DNA of 41,647 nt from Orenia metallireducens. GTDB lineage: Bacteria > Bacillota > Halanaerobiia > Halobacteroidales > Halobacteroidaceae. A program made the translations under genes and the position numbers. Within the stretch, counting starts at the first letter, position 1; each line of letters opens with the position of its first letter. Of the stretch, positions 1-8,871 are shown one piece after another. Where the stretch lies: positions 1-41,647 of the forward strand of contig NZ_PVNB01000034.1 of NCBI RefSeq assembly GCF_003001995.1, in the 5' to 3' direction. The notes under the pieces are model-generated. The model was not told the origin of the DNA, searched no databases, and worked only from the letters and a program-made list of their open reading frames with translations.

Positions 1-90
1 GATGTCATGGAATAAAAGTAGCTCTAACAAGTTAACGATGTCATGGAACAAAACTTAAGCATTAGAAAAAGTTAACGATGTCATGACACT
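1..90. repeat. short imperfect tandem repeat at the window edge
   Basis: The decamer GATGTCATGG starts at 1 and 37, and GATGTCATGA starts at 77. The second and third copies are each preceded by AGTTAAC, giving units of 36 and 40 bases that share their ends but differ in the middle. The array may continue beyond the left edge. The sequence between copies is too short and too variable in length for a CRISPR array. Function unknown. Confidence 0.5.
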
Positions 91-192
91 AACCAACTAG
101 CCTCTAGTTTTATAAGTTCTTAGCTAATAGCAGATTTATCACGGAGGGTTTATGATTTTTAAACTCGTAGGAGAGGCCAGAAACTAGTAGCT

Positions 193-208
193 AAAGTATC
201 GCAATATA
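193..208. repeat. solo end of the GGATATTGYGACACTTTT repeat family
   Basis: AAAGTATCGCAATATA matches, with one or two differences, the right terminal motif AAAGTGTCGCAATATC of the MITE-like elements elsewhere in the window (10467-10574, 14151-14166). The partner end is not clear, so this may be a degraded copy. The rest of 1-369 holds only the edge repeat and a terminator hairpin. Confidence 0.35.
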
Positions 209-263
209 ACCATTAAACCTCATTATCATCAAAAAATCGCACCTTTTAAAATACTCAAATATA

Positions 264-293
264 AAAATAACTATGAAAATTCATAGTTATTTT
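264..293 (-). terminator. hairpin terminator after the CE7 esterase gene
   Basis: A perfect inverted repeat of AAAATAACTATGAA and its complement lies about 75 bases past the esterase stop. Its minus-strand side runs out in a T-rich stretch. It is symmetric enough to work in both directions. Confidence 0.6.
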
Positions 294-369
294 ATTTTCC
301 CAGAATTACTTTTCAAGGTAATAGATTCAATTGTTTGTTTTGATAAAATATGTAAACCTAACTCTATTA

Positions 370-1332
370 TTAAAAGATCTTCTTTAAAAATAATATCTTT
401 TCTTCCTTCTGTTGGCTAAAGCCACCATGACCATATTCAGGATAAACTTTAATTTCTTTATTAGTATCCAGATGATTATAAAGAGCAAAAGCAGTTGAAG
501 GTGGACAGATACCATCTTCTAATCCTACACTTAATAATACATCAGCCCTAATTCTACTGGCTAAATTCATTCCATCAAAATAACTTAAAGTCCTATAGAC
601 TTGATCTTCAGTTCGATGTAAACTATCATGTAATTTAAAGTAATGATATATCTCTTCATAAGGACCTTCATTATAAAGTTCTATAGCACGTCTAAAGTTA
701 GATAAATAGGGTATATCAGCCATTACAGCTTTAATCTTAGCTGAAAGAGCACCTACAGCAATAGCCAACCCTCCTCCTTGACTACCACCTTCAACAATAA
801 TTCTTTCATGATCTACCTCTTCTCTAGTCATCAAAAAATCTATAGCCCTAACAGAATCCATATAAACATAACGATAATAATAATTATCTGGATTGAGAAT
901 TCCTTTAGTCATCCAGCCAGCTGCCCCACCATTATCATAGAAATTATGATCAGGACTGTTAATATCTTGACCTCTAACATCCATTAATAGCACTCCATAG
1001 CCCATCAATGAATAATGTAATACATCACTAATCACCAAATTATTCCAGTTATAACCGTGATACATTACTATTACAGGAACTTTATTATTCTTATCTGCAG
1101 CTCTAGGCAGAATATATCTCCCATAAATCCTTGAGTTCTTGAAACCATCAAAAAACAAATCATAAACCTCTACTTCTTCAACAGGGTAATCTACTTGTTT
1201 TAAGCTTGGGTTGAGGGGCTGATCTTCTGATTCTTCAATACTTCTTTGCCAAAACTCTTCAAAATCATCCTCCTTAGTCAACTGCGGCTTATAAGATTTA
1301 AGTTCATTTAAAGGCATATCAAATAAGTTCAT
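370..1332 (-). CDS. acetyl xylan esterase / cephalosporin-C deacetylase family (CE7)
   Basis: This is a 320-residue alpha/beta-hydrolase of carbohydrate esterase family 7, which removes acetyl groups from xylo-oligosaccharides and other small acetylated molecules. It is full length for the family. The family landmarks are visible: RGQ at 120-122, the nucleophile elbow GGSQGG with Ser184, Asp273 in VGLEDGICPP, and His302 in GHGG. There is no signal peptide, so it should act in the cytoplasm on imported oligomers. The ATG at 1332 follows AAGGAAGTGA at good spacing. It lies 66 bases behind the MATE gene on the same strand and probably shares its transcript. Acetylated arabinoxylan or pectic oligomers are plausible substrates given the locus, but that is inferred from context. 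Confidence 0.9.
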   Translation of the reverse strand: MNLFDMPLNELKSYKPQLTKEDDFEEFWQRSIEESEDQPLNPSLKQVDYPVEEVEVYDLFFDGFKNSRIYGRYILPRAADKNNKVPVIVMYHGYNWNNLVISDVLHYSLMGYGVLLMDVRGQDINSPDHNFYDNGGAAGWMTKGILNPDNYYYRYVYMDSVRAIDFLMTREEVDHERIIVEGGSQGGGLAIAVGALSAKIKAVMADIPYLSNFRRAIELYNEGPYEEIYHYFKLHDSLHRTEDQVYRTLSYFDGMNLASRIRADVLLSVGLEDGICPPSTAFALYNHLDTNKEIKVYPEYGHGGFSQQKEEKILFLKKIF

Positions 1333-1398
1333 CTTATCACTTCCTTGTATTATTATTTTGAATTTATCTTATATCACAATAAAATTGATTGCTTGATA

Positions 1399-2730
1399 CT
1401 AGCCAACCAGTGACTTCTCTGCCCACTTTCTACTATTCCATCTAAATAGCATACAGACCCCTCTAATCCATTCATCTAGCATGAAAGTCGCCCACATTCC
1501 AGGAAGACCATAGCCTAAAACCACACCAAAGAAGTACCCTCCACCAACTGCAACTATCCACATAGAGATGATTGCCATAACTACAGGAAAGATTACATCT
1601 CCAGCCCCCCTTAAACCATTGATTAAGACAATGTTGAAGTTTCGACCAGGCTCTAAAAAGGCATCTACCATCAAGGTTGTTGCTCCCAACATGATAATTT
1701 CAGGGTTATCAGTATAAAAGGACATAAATGATTTTCCAAAGAAGAATAGAATAATCCCACCTATTACTGAAAAGATCATAGCAATTCTGAAATTCTTAAA
1801 ACCAGTATGATAGGCCTCTTCTATCTTATTAGCTCCTACTAGTTGCCCAATCATAATCTGGTTTGCTTGACCTATAGCCAATGAAAATAACATTGCAAAA
1901 GAGACTATTGTCCAGACATAGGTTCTCGTAATATAAGCCACTTCTCCCAAATTGACTAGAATAATTCTCATCAGTACCGTCTGGGATAAACTATAGGACA
2001 TATTCTCCATTGCTGCTGGAAAACCTACCTTAACCAATCTTTTAAGCACTTTTACAGGTTTCTCATTCAAATGTGTAAACATCTTAATTGAAAGTACCTT
2101 CTTTAATAATAACGTGAAAGCAGCAATAGTTGCACATATTCTACTGAAAGTAGTTGCAATTGCTACCCCTTTAACCCCTAAAACCGGTAGCCCAAACAAT
2201 CCAAATATAAAGACTGCATCTCCAAAGATATTTAAAATATTCATTACTACTGTTATCATCATACATTCTGTAGTATAACCATGGCTTCTTAATATAGCTG
2301 TTAGCGTATTTAATATAGCTTGGAAGAACAAAGCACCTCCTACTATCTTCATATACTCAGAGGCATACTTTATCAAATCTGCTGTAACTCCCATTTTAAT
2401 TAATATTACATCTCCAAAAGCTACCATAGCAATACTAATAACTATCCCTAGCAAAAGATTAACAACAAGGGATACAGCACTTACCTTCTCTACCTCTTCT
2501 TTCTGTCTAGCTCCAACATTTTGAGCTACTAATACTGCCGTACCTGCAGAGATTATAGCAAATATTATATTCAAATTCCCAATAATCTGATTAGATGCCC
2601 CTACAGCTCCAGCAGCTCTGTCATCAAACTGACTTAACATAAAGATATCTGCTACCCCTAATAGCATAAATAATAGAATTTCAATAAAAATAGGTCCTGC
2701 AAGTTGATATAAATTCTTTCTCTTTTCCAT
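1399..2730 (-). CDS. MATE family efflux transporter
   Basis: A 443-residue polytopic membrane protein with about twelve hydrophobic segments, the usual size for multidrug and toxic compound extrusion proteins. Family landmarks include the N-terminal PIFIEILLFMLLGVADIFML segment, the GAVGASNQI stretch after it, and an internal-repeat region with GLRGAGD near residue 370. These exporters swap Na+ or H+ for cationic drugs or metabolites. The substrate cannot be read from the sequence. The start is the ATG at 2730 with AAGGAG about 11 bases upstream. It sits between the arabinanase and esterase genes on the same strand. No operator of the LacI type lies in front of it, so it may be a passenger rather than part of the arabinan pathway. 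Confidence 0.9.
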   Translation of the reverse strand: MEKRKNLYQLAGPIFIEILLFMLLGVADIFMLSQFDDRAAGAVGASNQIIGNLNIIFAIISAGTAVLVAQNVGARQKEEVEKVSAVSLVVNLLLGIVISIAMVAFGDVILIKMGVTADLIKYASEYMKIVGGALFFQAILNTLTAILRSHGYTTECMMITVVMNILNIFGDAVFIFGLFGLPVLGVKGVAIATTFSRICATIAAFTLLLKKVLSIKMFTHLNEKPVKVLKRLVKVGFPAAMENMSYSLSQTVLMRIILVNLGEVAYITRTYVWTIVSFAMLFSLAIGQANQIMIGQLVGANKIEEAYHTGFKNFRIAMIFSVIGGIILFFFGKSFMSFYTDNPEIIMLGATTLMVDAFLEPGRNFNIVLINGLRGAGDVIFPVVMAIISMWIVAVGGGYFFGVVLGYGLPGMWATFMLDEWIRGVCMLFRWNSRKWAEKSLVG

Positions 2731-2924
2731 CTCTTATATTACTCCTTTTTATTAAATATTATATTAACTATTTGATTATATCTCTATATTAAGGCTTTTT
2801 TATTTAGTGATTTTTAACTAGATTATAATCCAAATAGTCTCTTCTTATAGGGAGATATCAAATTTTTATTTATAATTAAAACTTAATATTATTCCATAGT
2901 ATAAATGTCTAAAACTAAAGTAAA

Positions 2925-3055
2925 ACTCAATGGGATGTTGCTACACTTTCTTATTAGATAGATAGTTAGTGGTTGGCTAGTTAGGTAGTTCGATTTTCCT
3001 AACCTCTACCCACCTACCTCCTAAATATCGATTTTCTATCTATTATCTATATAAT
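2925..3055. repeat. MITE-like palindromic element, copy 1 (degenerate)
   Basis: GGGATGTTGCTACACTTTCT at 2932-2951 resembles the shared terminal motif. It is preceded by flanking sequence also found before copy 2 near 10445. The interior alternates GTTAG/TAGGTAG words with their complements CCTAACC/CCACCTACC, so it folds into an imperfect hairpin. A matching right end is not recognisable. With the terminator at 3174-3213 it accounts for most of the gap between MATE and the GH43-CBM13 gene. Confidence 0.5.
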
Positions 3056-3173
3056 TATAACAGCCTAAAATTAAACATGAAAAATCCCAACAAGATCATT
3101 ATCCTAGATTAAGATTAGAAAACTATAGGATAATACATGTTGGATAGAAGTAAATTAATAAAAATGATTTTAT

Positions 3174-3213
3174 AATCCCTTAGATAGAAATATATATTTC
3201 TATCTAAGGGATT
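3174..3213 (-). terminator. 40-base perfect palindrome, terminator of the GH43-CBM13 gene
   Basis: The 40 bases are exactly self-complementary, starting AATCCCTTAGATAGAAATAT. They lie 28 bases beyond the stop of the arabinanase. On the minus strand they are followed by an A/T-rich tract with a run of five T. The symmetry means it could also work for any opposing transcript. Confidence 0.7.
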
Positions 3214-3240
3214 AATTGTCAACTATTTGTTATAATTAGC

Positions 3241-4647
3241 TTAATAGCTAACCCAAATCAATTTCCACTGCTGATTAGTTCCTCCAAGATCTGTCCACTG
3301 AGCAACATTTCCACCATCTTCAGTAGATAAGTTATATACCTCAATAGCCTTACCACTATTTCTATTAATTAACTTGTAATATCCATTTCCAACATTAACT
3401 AATTGCCATTCTTGAGTAGCATGGGCAGTATTCTCCCATTGCTGTATATTAGCCCCATCTGCTGTATCTGCATTAGCTACTTCAAGATATTTTAAGCTAT
3501 TTCTATTCTGTAATCTATAATATCCACCGCCAATTGGATAGAGCATCCATTCTTGAGTAGCATGACCTGTATCTCCCCATTGCTGTATATTAGCTCCATC
3601 TGCTATATCTGCAGAAGCTACTTCAAGATATTTCCCACTATTTCTATTCTGTAATTTATAGAAGCCTTTTTTATAACCATCATTTAGAGTAGGCCAGCCA
3701 TTGCTCCAATATAAATTCTTGATTCTAAGTACAGGAGCACCATTATTATTGGCATCATAAGCATGATGAACTAATAAATTATTATAGACATCTTGCCCCC
3801 CATGCCCCTTATATCTACTATCACTGGCAGTAAGGACTGTTCCACCACCATCTCTCATATCAATTCCATTTCTATCAATATAAGGTCCAGTTATGTTGCT
3901 AGAACGCCCATAGACTATCTTATAATCACTCTCAACACCTTTACAACACTTATCAATTGAAGCAAATAAGTAATAATAACCATCATGATAAGTAATGTTT
4001 GCCCCTTCTAAACCAGCAGGAGTACTACCAACATACCTACTAGCGATAGAATAGATTGTTCCTGTAGGCTTCATAGTATTCTTATCAACTCTTGTGATAT
4101 GAATCCCATCAGACCAAGATCCAAAGACCAACCATGGATTATTAGAACTGTCAATGATCAGATTTGGATCTATAGCATTGTATGATGTTCCACTTTGAGA
4201 AGAAGAAATAACCATTCCGTCTTCTCGCCAATCACCTGTAGCTATACTGCTAGCTGAAACCAGACCAATAGCTGAATTTCTAGTTCCAAACTCCGAAACA
4301 GAATAATATAGCCACCATCTACCATTATAATACTCTATATCAGGTGCCCATACAGAGTTATCAGGATCATAATTTGGAGCATAATTTGCCCACCAGCTAA
4401 GATCTGAGCTGAAAATAGGAATTCCTTGTGTCCAGTTAACACCATCACCTGAATACTTTACTGGTATACCTGTACCTGTGTGAAACAGCCACCATGTATT
4501 GCCCTCTTTTGTCAAAGCAGGATCATGAGCTCCAATATCTCCAGCTAAGCTCCAATCAGCTGCCAAAGCCACAGAAGAAATTGCCATCATTAACAACATG
4601 GTCATCGCCAATAAAACATAGTGCTTCTTACCTGTACATTTAATCAT
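3241..4647 (-). CDS. secreted GH43 arabinan endo-1,5-alpha-L-arabinosidase with C-terminal CBM13 (ricin) module
   Basis: A 468-residue exported enzyme. Residues 1-30 are a signal peptide ending SSVALAA. Residues 35-320 form the five-bladed GH43 domain with the expected acidic triad: Asp42 in AHDPA (base), Asp160 in AIDPN (pKa modulator) and Glu214 in GLEGAN (acid). WAPDIEYYNGRWWLYYS near 100-116 and GHGGQDV at 281-287 are typical of endo-arabinanases of the AbnA type. Residues 326-468 carry three QxW-type beta-trefoil repeats (YYKLINRNSGK, QQW, EW/QW endings), a CBM13-like module. The ATG at 4647 has GGAGG eight bases upstream. It is not closely related to the four LamG-GH43 enzymes at 16749-27622, lacks the LacI operator, and is probably its own transcription unit. 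Confidence 0.93.
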   Translation of the reverse strand: MIKCTGKKHYVLLAMTMLLMMAISSVALAADWSLAGDIGAHDPALTKEGNTWWLFHTGTGIPVKYSGDGVNWTQGIPIFSSDLSWWANYAPNYDPDNSVWAPDIEYYNGRWWLYYSVSEFGTRNSAIGLVSASSIATGDWREDGMVISSSQSGTSYNAIDPNLIIDSSNNPWLVFGSWSDGIHITRVDKNTMKPTGTIYSIASRYVGSTPAGLEGANITYHDGYYYLFASIDKCCKGVESDYKIVYGRSSNITGPYIDRNGIDMRDGGGTVLTASDSRYKGHGGQDVYNNLLVHHAYDANNNGAPVLRIKNLYWSNGWPTLNDGYKKGFYKLQNRNSGKYLEVASADIADGANIQQWGDTGHATQEWMLYPIGGGYYRLQNRNSLKYLEVANADTADGANIQQWENTAHATQEWQLVNVGNGYYKLINRNSGKAIEVYNLSTEDGGNVAQWTDLGGTNQQWKLIWVSY

Positions 4648-4679
4648 TTAGCTAACCTCCATTAATATTAGTAGTATAC

Positions 4680-4775
4680 TATCTGCCTAAAGATCATAAC
4701 TCAAAAAGATAAGGTGATGCCTTAAATTTTATGGAGCTCCTATGACCTTGATGTCTCTCACCCCCTTTCAATAAT
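4680..4775 (-). other. possible structured leader of the GH43-CBM13 gene
   Basis: In the 330-base gap before this gene the minus strand contains a G-rich stretch (AAAGGGGGTGA), then a GGAGCTCC palindrome, then AAGGCATCACCTT, which can pair back with the first stretch. The arrangement suggests a folded 5' leader. I do not recognise it as any known riboswitch class. Nothing else was seen in 4648-4977. Confidence 0.25.
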
Positions 4776-4977
4776 AATTCCAATTAAAATCTCCTAAATA
4801 ACTCTTAGTAAAGCACTAGATTATTTAATGATTTCTATGGAATAGTAATTGCTAGAAATGAGAGTGTATCTACTAATATAACTAGAGTAAAATAATTAAA
4901 CTTAAATAGTGCTCTAATTAGCTATAATCCTTTATAATCAATAAATGTACATTATACATATAATCGACTTATCTTCT

Positions 4978-6945
4978 TTATATATTAAAATCTTCAACCA
5001 ATGTCTGTAGGCGATTAGACATACTAGCCATATTTTGAGAAGAACTAGCCACTTCTTTAGACATAGAGTCTATATTCTCTGAACTAATTATTAACTCACT
5101 ACTATTTTCTTTTAATAGCTGTACTACCGAATCAGTTTCAGTAATTTGCATGGAAGTATTCTCTATGGAAGCTCTAATTTGCTCAAAAACCTGACCTGTA
5201 TCCTGAACTATTTTCTTCCCTTCTGCAGTCTTAACTTCTACCTTCTTAATAGCTTCTAAACCAACATCAGATTTATTCTGAGTCTCTGTAATTATACTAG
5301 CAATCTTATTTGTTGCTTGAGAAGTCTCCTCAGCAAGGCTTCTAATCTCATCTGCAACTACCGCAAATCCTCGACCATGCTCGCCAGCCCTAGCTGCCTC
5401 TATTGCTGCATTTAGAGCAAGTAAATTTGTCTGTTCTGCAACATTAGTAATTAGCCCTATTATCTGACCAATCTTCTTAGAGTTATCATTTAAACTATTA
5501 ATCGTCTTCACTGCCTTAACAACCTCTTGATTAATCTCTTCCATATTATCATTTATCTTCTCTATATTGCCATCACCAACTTCAGCCTCTAAGTCAGCTT
5601 CTTTAGCCAACTCAGTCATACTATGGCTACTTGCTGAAAGTTGTTTAATACTAGCTGCCATCTCTTCTAGAGCATAGTTTGTATTCTCTATAGTTGCACT
5701 GCTCTCTTCAGCAGAGGCTGATAACTCTTGACTATAAGCTGATATATCATCTATTGCTTCTAATAAATCACCTACCATATTACTTAAATTACGCCTCATA
5801 TTATTAAGATTAGCAAATAAATTACCAATTTCATCACTTGATTTAATCTCCAAATCAGCTATATTTAAATTGCCCGAAGAGATCTTCTTAGCAAAATCCA
5901 TAGCTTGGGTAATTGGAGTAGTGATGTATTTAGCACAAGCAATAGCTATACCTACTGATAAGAGAGTTCCTATTATTGAGATAAGGATGATTACATTTCT
6001 AATTCTTCTAGCAGAGGAATTAATCTTCTCTATAGGAATTGTACTGGCTAAATATAGATTAGCCCCATCAATCTTATTTATGATCTGATAGTTATGCTTC
6101 ACAATTTGAGCTTTAGATAATACCCCTTTATCCATCTGGCTTAAATACCATTTATTTTTTATCTTATTAGTTAAGAGTTCTTCATTTTGATCTTTTAAAA
6201 TAACCCCATCTTTATTAATTAAAGATGCATTACCATAATCACCTAATGAAGTCTCTAAGTTATTGGCAAATAAATCAAGGGTAATACCTATTACCAAATA
6301 ACCTATTATCTCTTCTTGCGAATCACTCCTATACATTGGGAGATTTAGTAATAATAAAGGCTCTTCTTCAATATACTTTAAGTCACCAAAATCCAAATTT
6401 TTATATTGATCAGCAGCTAAGCTTCTACCAATATATTTTCTAGCTAGCTTCCTATCACTTAATGAATCTATTCTAGAATCAGCAATAACTATACCTTCTT
6501 TACTTGTCAAATAAGCCCATTTTGAATATTCAATCTGTTCTAAGGCTGCTTTGAGCTGCTTACCTGTCTTATATACAAAGGAATCATTAAATAAGAACCC
6601 CTTAAAGGTAAGCTGACCAGTATCTGTCATTAGCTTAGCATCCTCTGATAAATCCTTATCTTTAAAACCATCAGCCATCTTGACAAAAATGCTAACCATA
6701 TCATCCTTTAATAAAGGCATCATCACCTTATCTAACCTTGCTATAAAGTCAGTAATATTGCTCTTCTGATAATAATTGATAGTAGTAATCTGCTTATTAA
6801 CCTGCTCTAAGATCACCCCTTCAGTATACTCTTTAATCGTAAAAGTAACTAAGAACATGACAAATACTATTATACAGATAATAATCAATGATATCTTCCA
6901 TTTCAAATTCAAGTTTTTTAACTTAGTCTTTAAATTCTCCAACAT
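4978..6945 (-). CDS. methyl-accepting chemotaxis protein
   Basis: A transmembrane chemoreceptor of 655 residues from the chosen start. TM1 is at about 18-37, an extracytoplasmic Cache-like sensor domain at about 40-310, TM2 at 317-340 and HAMP at 341-395. The cytoplasmic signalling coiled coil follows, with its highly conserved tip ([20 protein letters not shown]) around 507-526. It should pass ligand binding to CheA/CheW. An ATG 21 bases further upstream is in frame, but only the ATG at 6945 has a Shine-Dalgarno sequence (AGGGGG, nine bases away), so 6945 is preferred. Its position beside the arabinan genes makes a sugar or sugar-binding-protein attractant conceivable; the sensor domain does not reveal the ligand. 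Confidence 0.93.
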   Translation of the reverse strand: MLENLKTKLKNLNLKWKISLIIICIIVFVMFLVTFTIKEYTEGVILEQVNKQITTINYYQKSNITDFIARLDKVMMPLLKDDMVSIFVKMADGFKDKDLSEDAKLMTDTGQLTFKGFLFNDSFVYKTGKQLKAALEQIEYSKWAYLTSKEGIVIADSRIDSLSDRKLARKYIGRSLAADQYKNLDFGDLKYIEEEPLLLLNLPMYRSDSQEEIIGYLVIGITLDLFANNLETSLGDYGNASLINKDGVILKDQNEELLTNKIKNKWYLSQMDKGVLSKAQIVKHNYQIINKIDGANLYLASTIPIEKINSSARRIRNVIILISIIGTLLSVGIAIACAKYITTPITQAMDFAKKISSGNLNIADLEIKSSDEIGNLFANLNNMRRNLSNMVGDLLEAIDDISAYSQELSASAEESSATIENTNYALEEMAASIKQLSASSHSMTELAKEADLEAEVGDGNIEKINDNMEEINQEVVKAVKTINSLNDNSKKIGQIIGLITNVAEQTNLLALNAAIEAARAGEHGRGFAVVADEIRSLAEETSQATNKIASIITETQNKSDVGLEAIKKVEVKTAEGKKIVQDTGQVFEQIRASIENTSMQITETDSVVQLLKENSSELIISSENIDSMSKEVASSSQNMASMSNRLQTLVEDFNI

Positions 6946-7053
6946 AAGTCCCATCCCCCTAACCATCGAGAATTGGTCGCTATTTAAGATAAAAAATTAA
7001 GTTATAATTCCTAGATAATCCAATCCTTTAAATGATAAATATAAAAACTGCTA

Positions 7054-7263
7054 CTACCTCATTAGACCGATAACAATCAGTATTAAGCCCCCCATTTCCA
7101 ATGATCTTGCTATAGTAGTTATGTGAAATGTAATACATTTTATTAAAATAATACCAATAAACAACAAGAAAAGAACCCTCAAATAGAGTTTTGTAAATAA
7201 GTATAGAACAAATCCTCCTGAAAATCTATCCCTAAGCATTCTAGAAACAATAAGATTTGTCAT
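7054..7263 (-). CDS. doubtful small hydrophobic ORF
   Basis: From the ATG at 7263 this would encode about 69 residues with two strongly hydrophobic stretches (FLLFIGIILIKC and GGLILIVIGLM). A TTG at 7278 would add five residues. Neither start has a convincing Shine-Dalgarno sequence. I do not recognise the product. It lies in the gap between the LamG lipoprotein and the chemoreceptor. It could be a real small membrane protein or chance in AT-rich DNA. Confidence 0.25.
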   Translation of the reverse strand: MTNLIVSRMLRDRFSGGFVLYLFTKLYLRVLFLLFIGIILIKCITFHITTIARSLEMGGLILIVIGLMR

Positions 7264-7412
7264 CACTGTAAATATCAAAAAATAATTAGATAATCATTAA
7301 CAACAACAAGTAACCTCAACTATAATTTAAATAGTAAAAAATTATTATGTTATTCAAAGCATAGCTCTGCTATAAGCTCCCTCCAATTAAAGTTAGCTAC
7401 CAAATATATAAT

Positions 7413-7451
7413 CAAGAGGTTGTTTGTTAAAGTTAACAAAACAACCTCTTG
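7413..7451 (-). terminator. hairpin terminator after the LamG lipoprotein gene
   Basis: CAAGAGGTTGTT and TGTTAA pair with TTAACA and AACAACCTCTTG, giving an 18-pair stem with a single bulge about 30 bases beyond the stop at 7481. It probably ends the porin-lipoprotein transcript. Confidence 0.6.
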
Positions 7452-7480
7452 AAACTTATTATTTATTATTTACTAGAAGC

Positions 7481-8704
7481 CTAGTATGTGCCGTTATATA
7501 ACTCATTAATTCCATCAGCAGATAAAGCTCCCTTATAAATTACAAATTCATCAAACTGTGCACTTAAGTTCGTATCAGCTGCAAAATTGGATTTTCCGAT
7601 ATAGTTACCAGTAGTCTCTCCAAACACCTTATCAGTTGCATTGTCATTTCTAACACGTTCCTTACCATTAATATACATAACAAGTGATTTCCCAGAACGA
7701 GTTAAGGCTACATGTTGCCACTCACCATCAGCTACAATATATGGAGCACCAACTGCATCTACCTTACTTCCAGAAAGATCAACATATGTTGAAGGCTCAT
7801 TAGCAGCCATAAATAGACTAGATGCTTCAGGTTTACCAAAGTCAAATATTCTAGACCAGTCTTTTAATTTATGAACGTTTATCCAAGTTGCAATAGTAAA
7901 GTCACCAACTCCATTAAGAATTCCATCAGGAAGATCCACAAAACCATTATTTCCATCAAGCTCTACTGCGTTACCATTTACTCCATCAACTATAGAAACT
8001 CCACCTTCTAAGGTTCCATCATTTCCATTTTCTGAAGAATCTGTTGCAGTCTCATCATCAAATGTATATTTAGCTACTAAAGTAATCTTAGTATATTTAG
8101 CAACAAGAACATCAGTTACAATTGTATTATCATCATCTTTAACAGCTACAGCTTTTATTGTTTGACCAGGGACAACCTTAATTGGTGCTGAATATACATT
8201 ATTCTCTGCTATTATATCATCAGCATCATTATCATTAGGAGTATCATCATCAGCAGCAACAGTTTCAGCAACTGTATAGTAAATAGTATAACCATTTCTG
8301 TAGCTTAGTTTAACATCTTTACCTTCCTCAGAAATTGCACCTGGAGCTCGGTCAACTACTGGCATATAAAGAGTTCCTTCAAAATCTAAATTATTTACAG
8401 ATTCAGTAGCTGTAAGTGGATCACCATCAAAACGATAACCATATTTAGATGCTTGTATAGTAACATCACCTTTAACAACCGCTGACCACTTACCAGCAGC
8501 TGTTGACACTGTACCATTTGTATCCCCTGAGATAGAAATGGTTACACCAGATACCGGTTCCTGAACACCATCTAGATTTTCTGCTGTAACTTCTCCATAT
8601 ATTTTATACTCATCTTTAGAAACTACCCCATCATCACTGCATGCTCCTAGCACTAAAGAAAATGTAAGTAATAAAGCGAATAAAGTTAATTTTTTCAAAG
8701 ACAT
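7481..8704 (-). CDS. LamG-domain lipoprotein, probable surface glycan-binding protein
   Basis: A 407-residue lipoprotein with no catalytic domain. The signal peptide ends in the lipobox LGAC (Cys22). Residues about 33-110 resemble a carboxypeptidase-regulatory-like beta sandwich (VSGVTISISG, AAGKWSAVV). About 125-205 resemble the chitobiase C-terminal type domain (GYTIYYTV, IKVVPGQTIKAVAV). Residues 208-407 are a LamG/concanavalin-like jelly roll. That LamG closely parallels the one at the start of the secreted GH51 (shared DSSxNGNDG, LPDxIL and RIFDFG). ATG 8704 follows AAAGGAGG. It lies 167 bases behind the porin gene and is probably cotranscribed with it. A role in holding arabinan near the porin is an inference from this pairing. 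Confidence 0.8.
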   Translation of the reverse strand: MSLKKLTLFALLLTFSLVLGACSDDGVVSKDEYKIYGEVTAENLDGVQEPVSGVTISISGDTNGTVSTAAGKWSAVVKGDVTIQASKYGYRFDGDPLTATESVNNLDFEGTLYMPVVDRAPGAISEEGKDVKLSYRNGYTIYYTVAETVAADDDTPNDNDADDIIAENNVYSAPIKVVPGQTIKAVAVKDDDNTIVTDVLVAKYTKITLVAKYTFDDETATDSSENGNDGTLEGGVSIVDGVNGNAVELDGNNGFVDLPDGILNGVGDFTIATWINVHKLKDWSRIFDFGKPEASSLFMAANEPSTYVDLSGSKVDAVGAPYIVADGEWQHVALTRSGKSLVMYINGKERVRNDNATDKVFGETTGNYIGKSNFAADTNLSAQFDEFVIYKGALSADGINELYNGTY

Positions 8705-8871
8705 ATCTCTTCCTCCTTTAATATTTTATCTCAAATTAGTTTATCTTCTTAAAATAGCGTTAACTATTTCTTTACCTACCGAAAGAATCATTTCACCTTA
8801 AGTTATTACCTTTTTCCCTCAGCAGCTTAGTTATATAAGCTATCATCTAATAACTATACATCCAATGAATT

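Noticed and set aside
1-90. Possible CRISPR array
   Set aside because: The repeated part is only about 16 bases, the variable parts about 20-24 and unequal, and there are no cas genes in the window.
4680-4775. Known riboswitch (c-di-GMP, TPP, SAM or fluoride) before the GH43-CBM13 gene
   Set aside because: None of the conserved core sequences of these classes could be found; kept only as a possible unclassified structure.
7000-7480. tRNA or other RNA gene in the gap between chemoreceptor and LamG lipoprotein
   Set aside because: No cloverleaf or conserved tRNA boxes were seen; the gap holds only a doubtful small ORF and a terminator.
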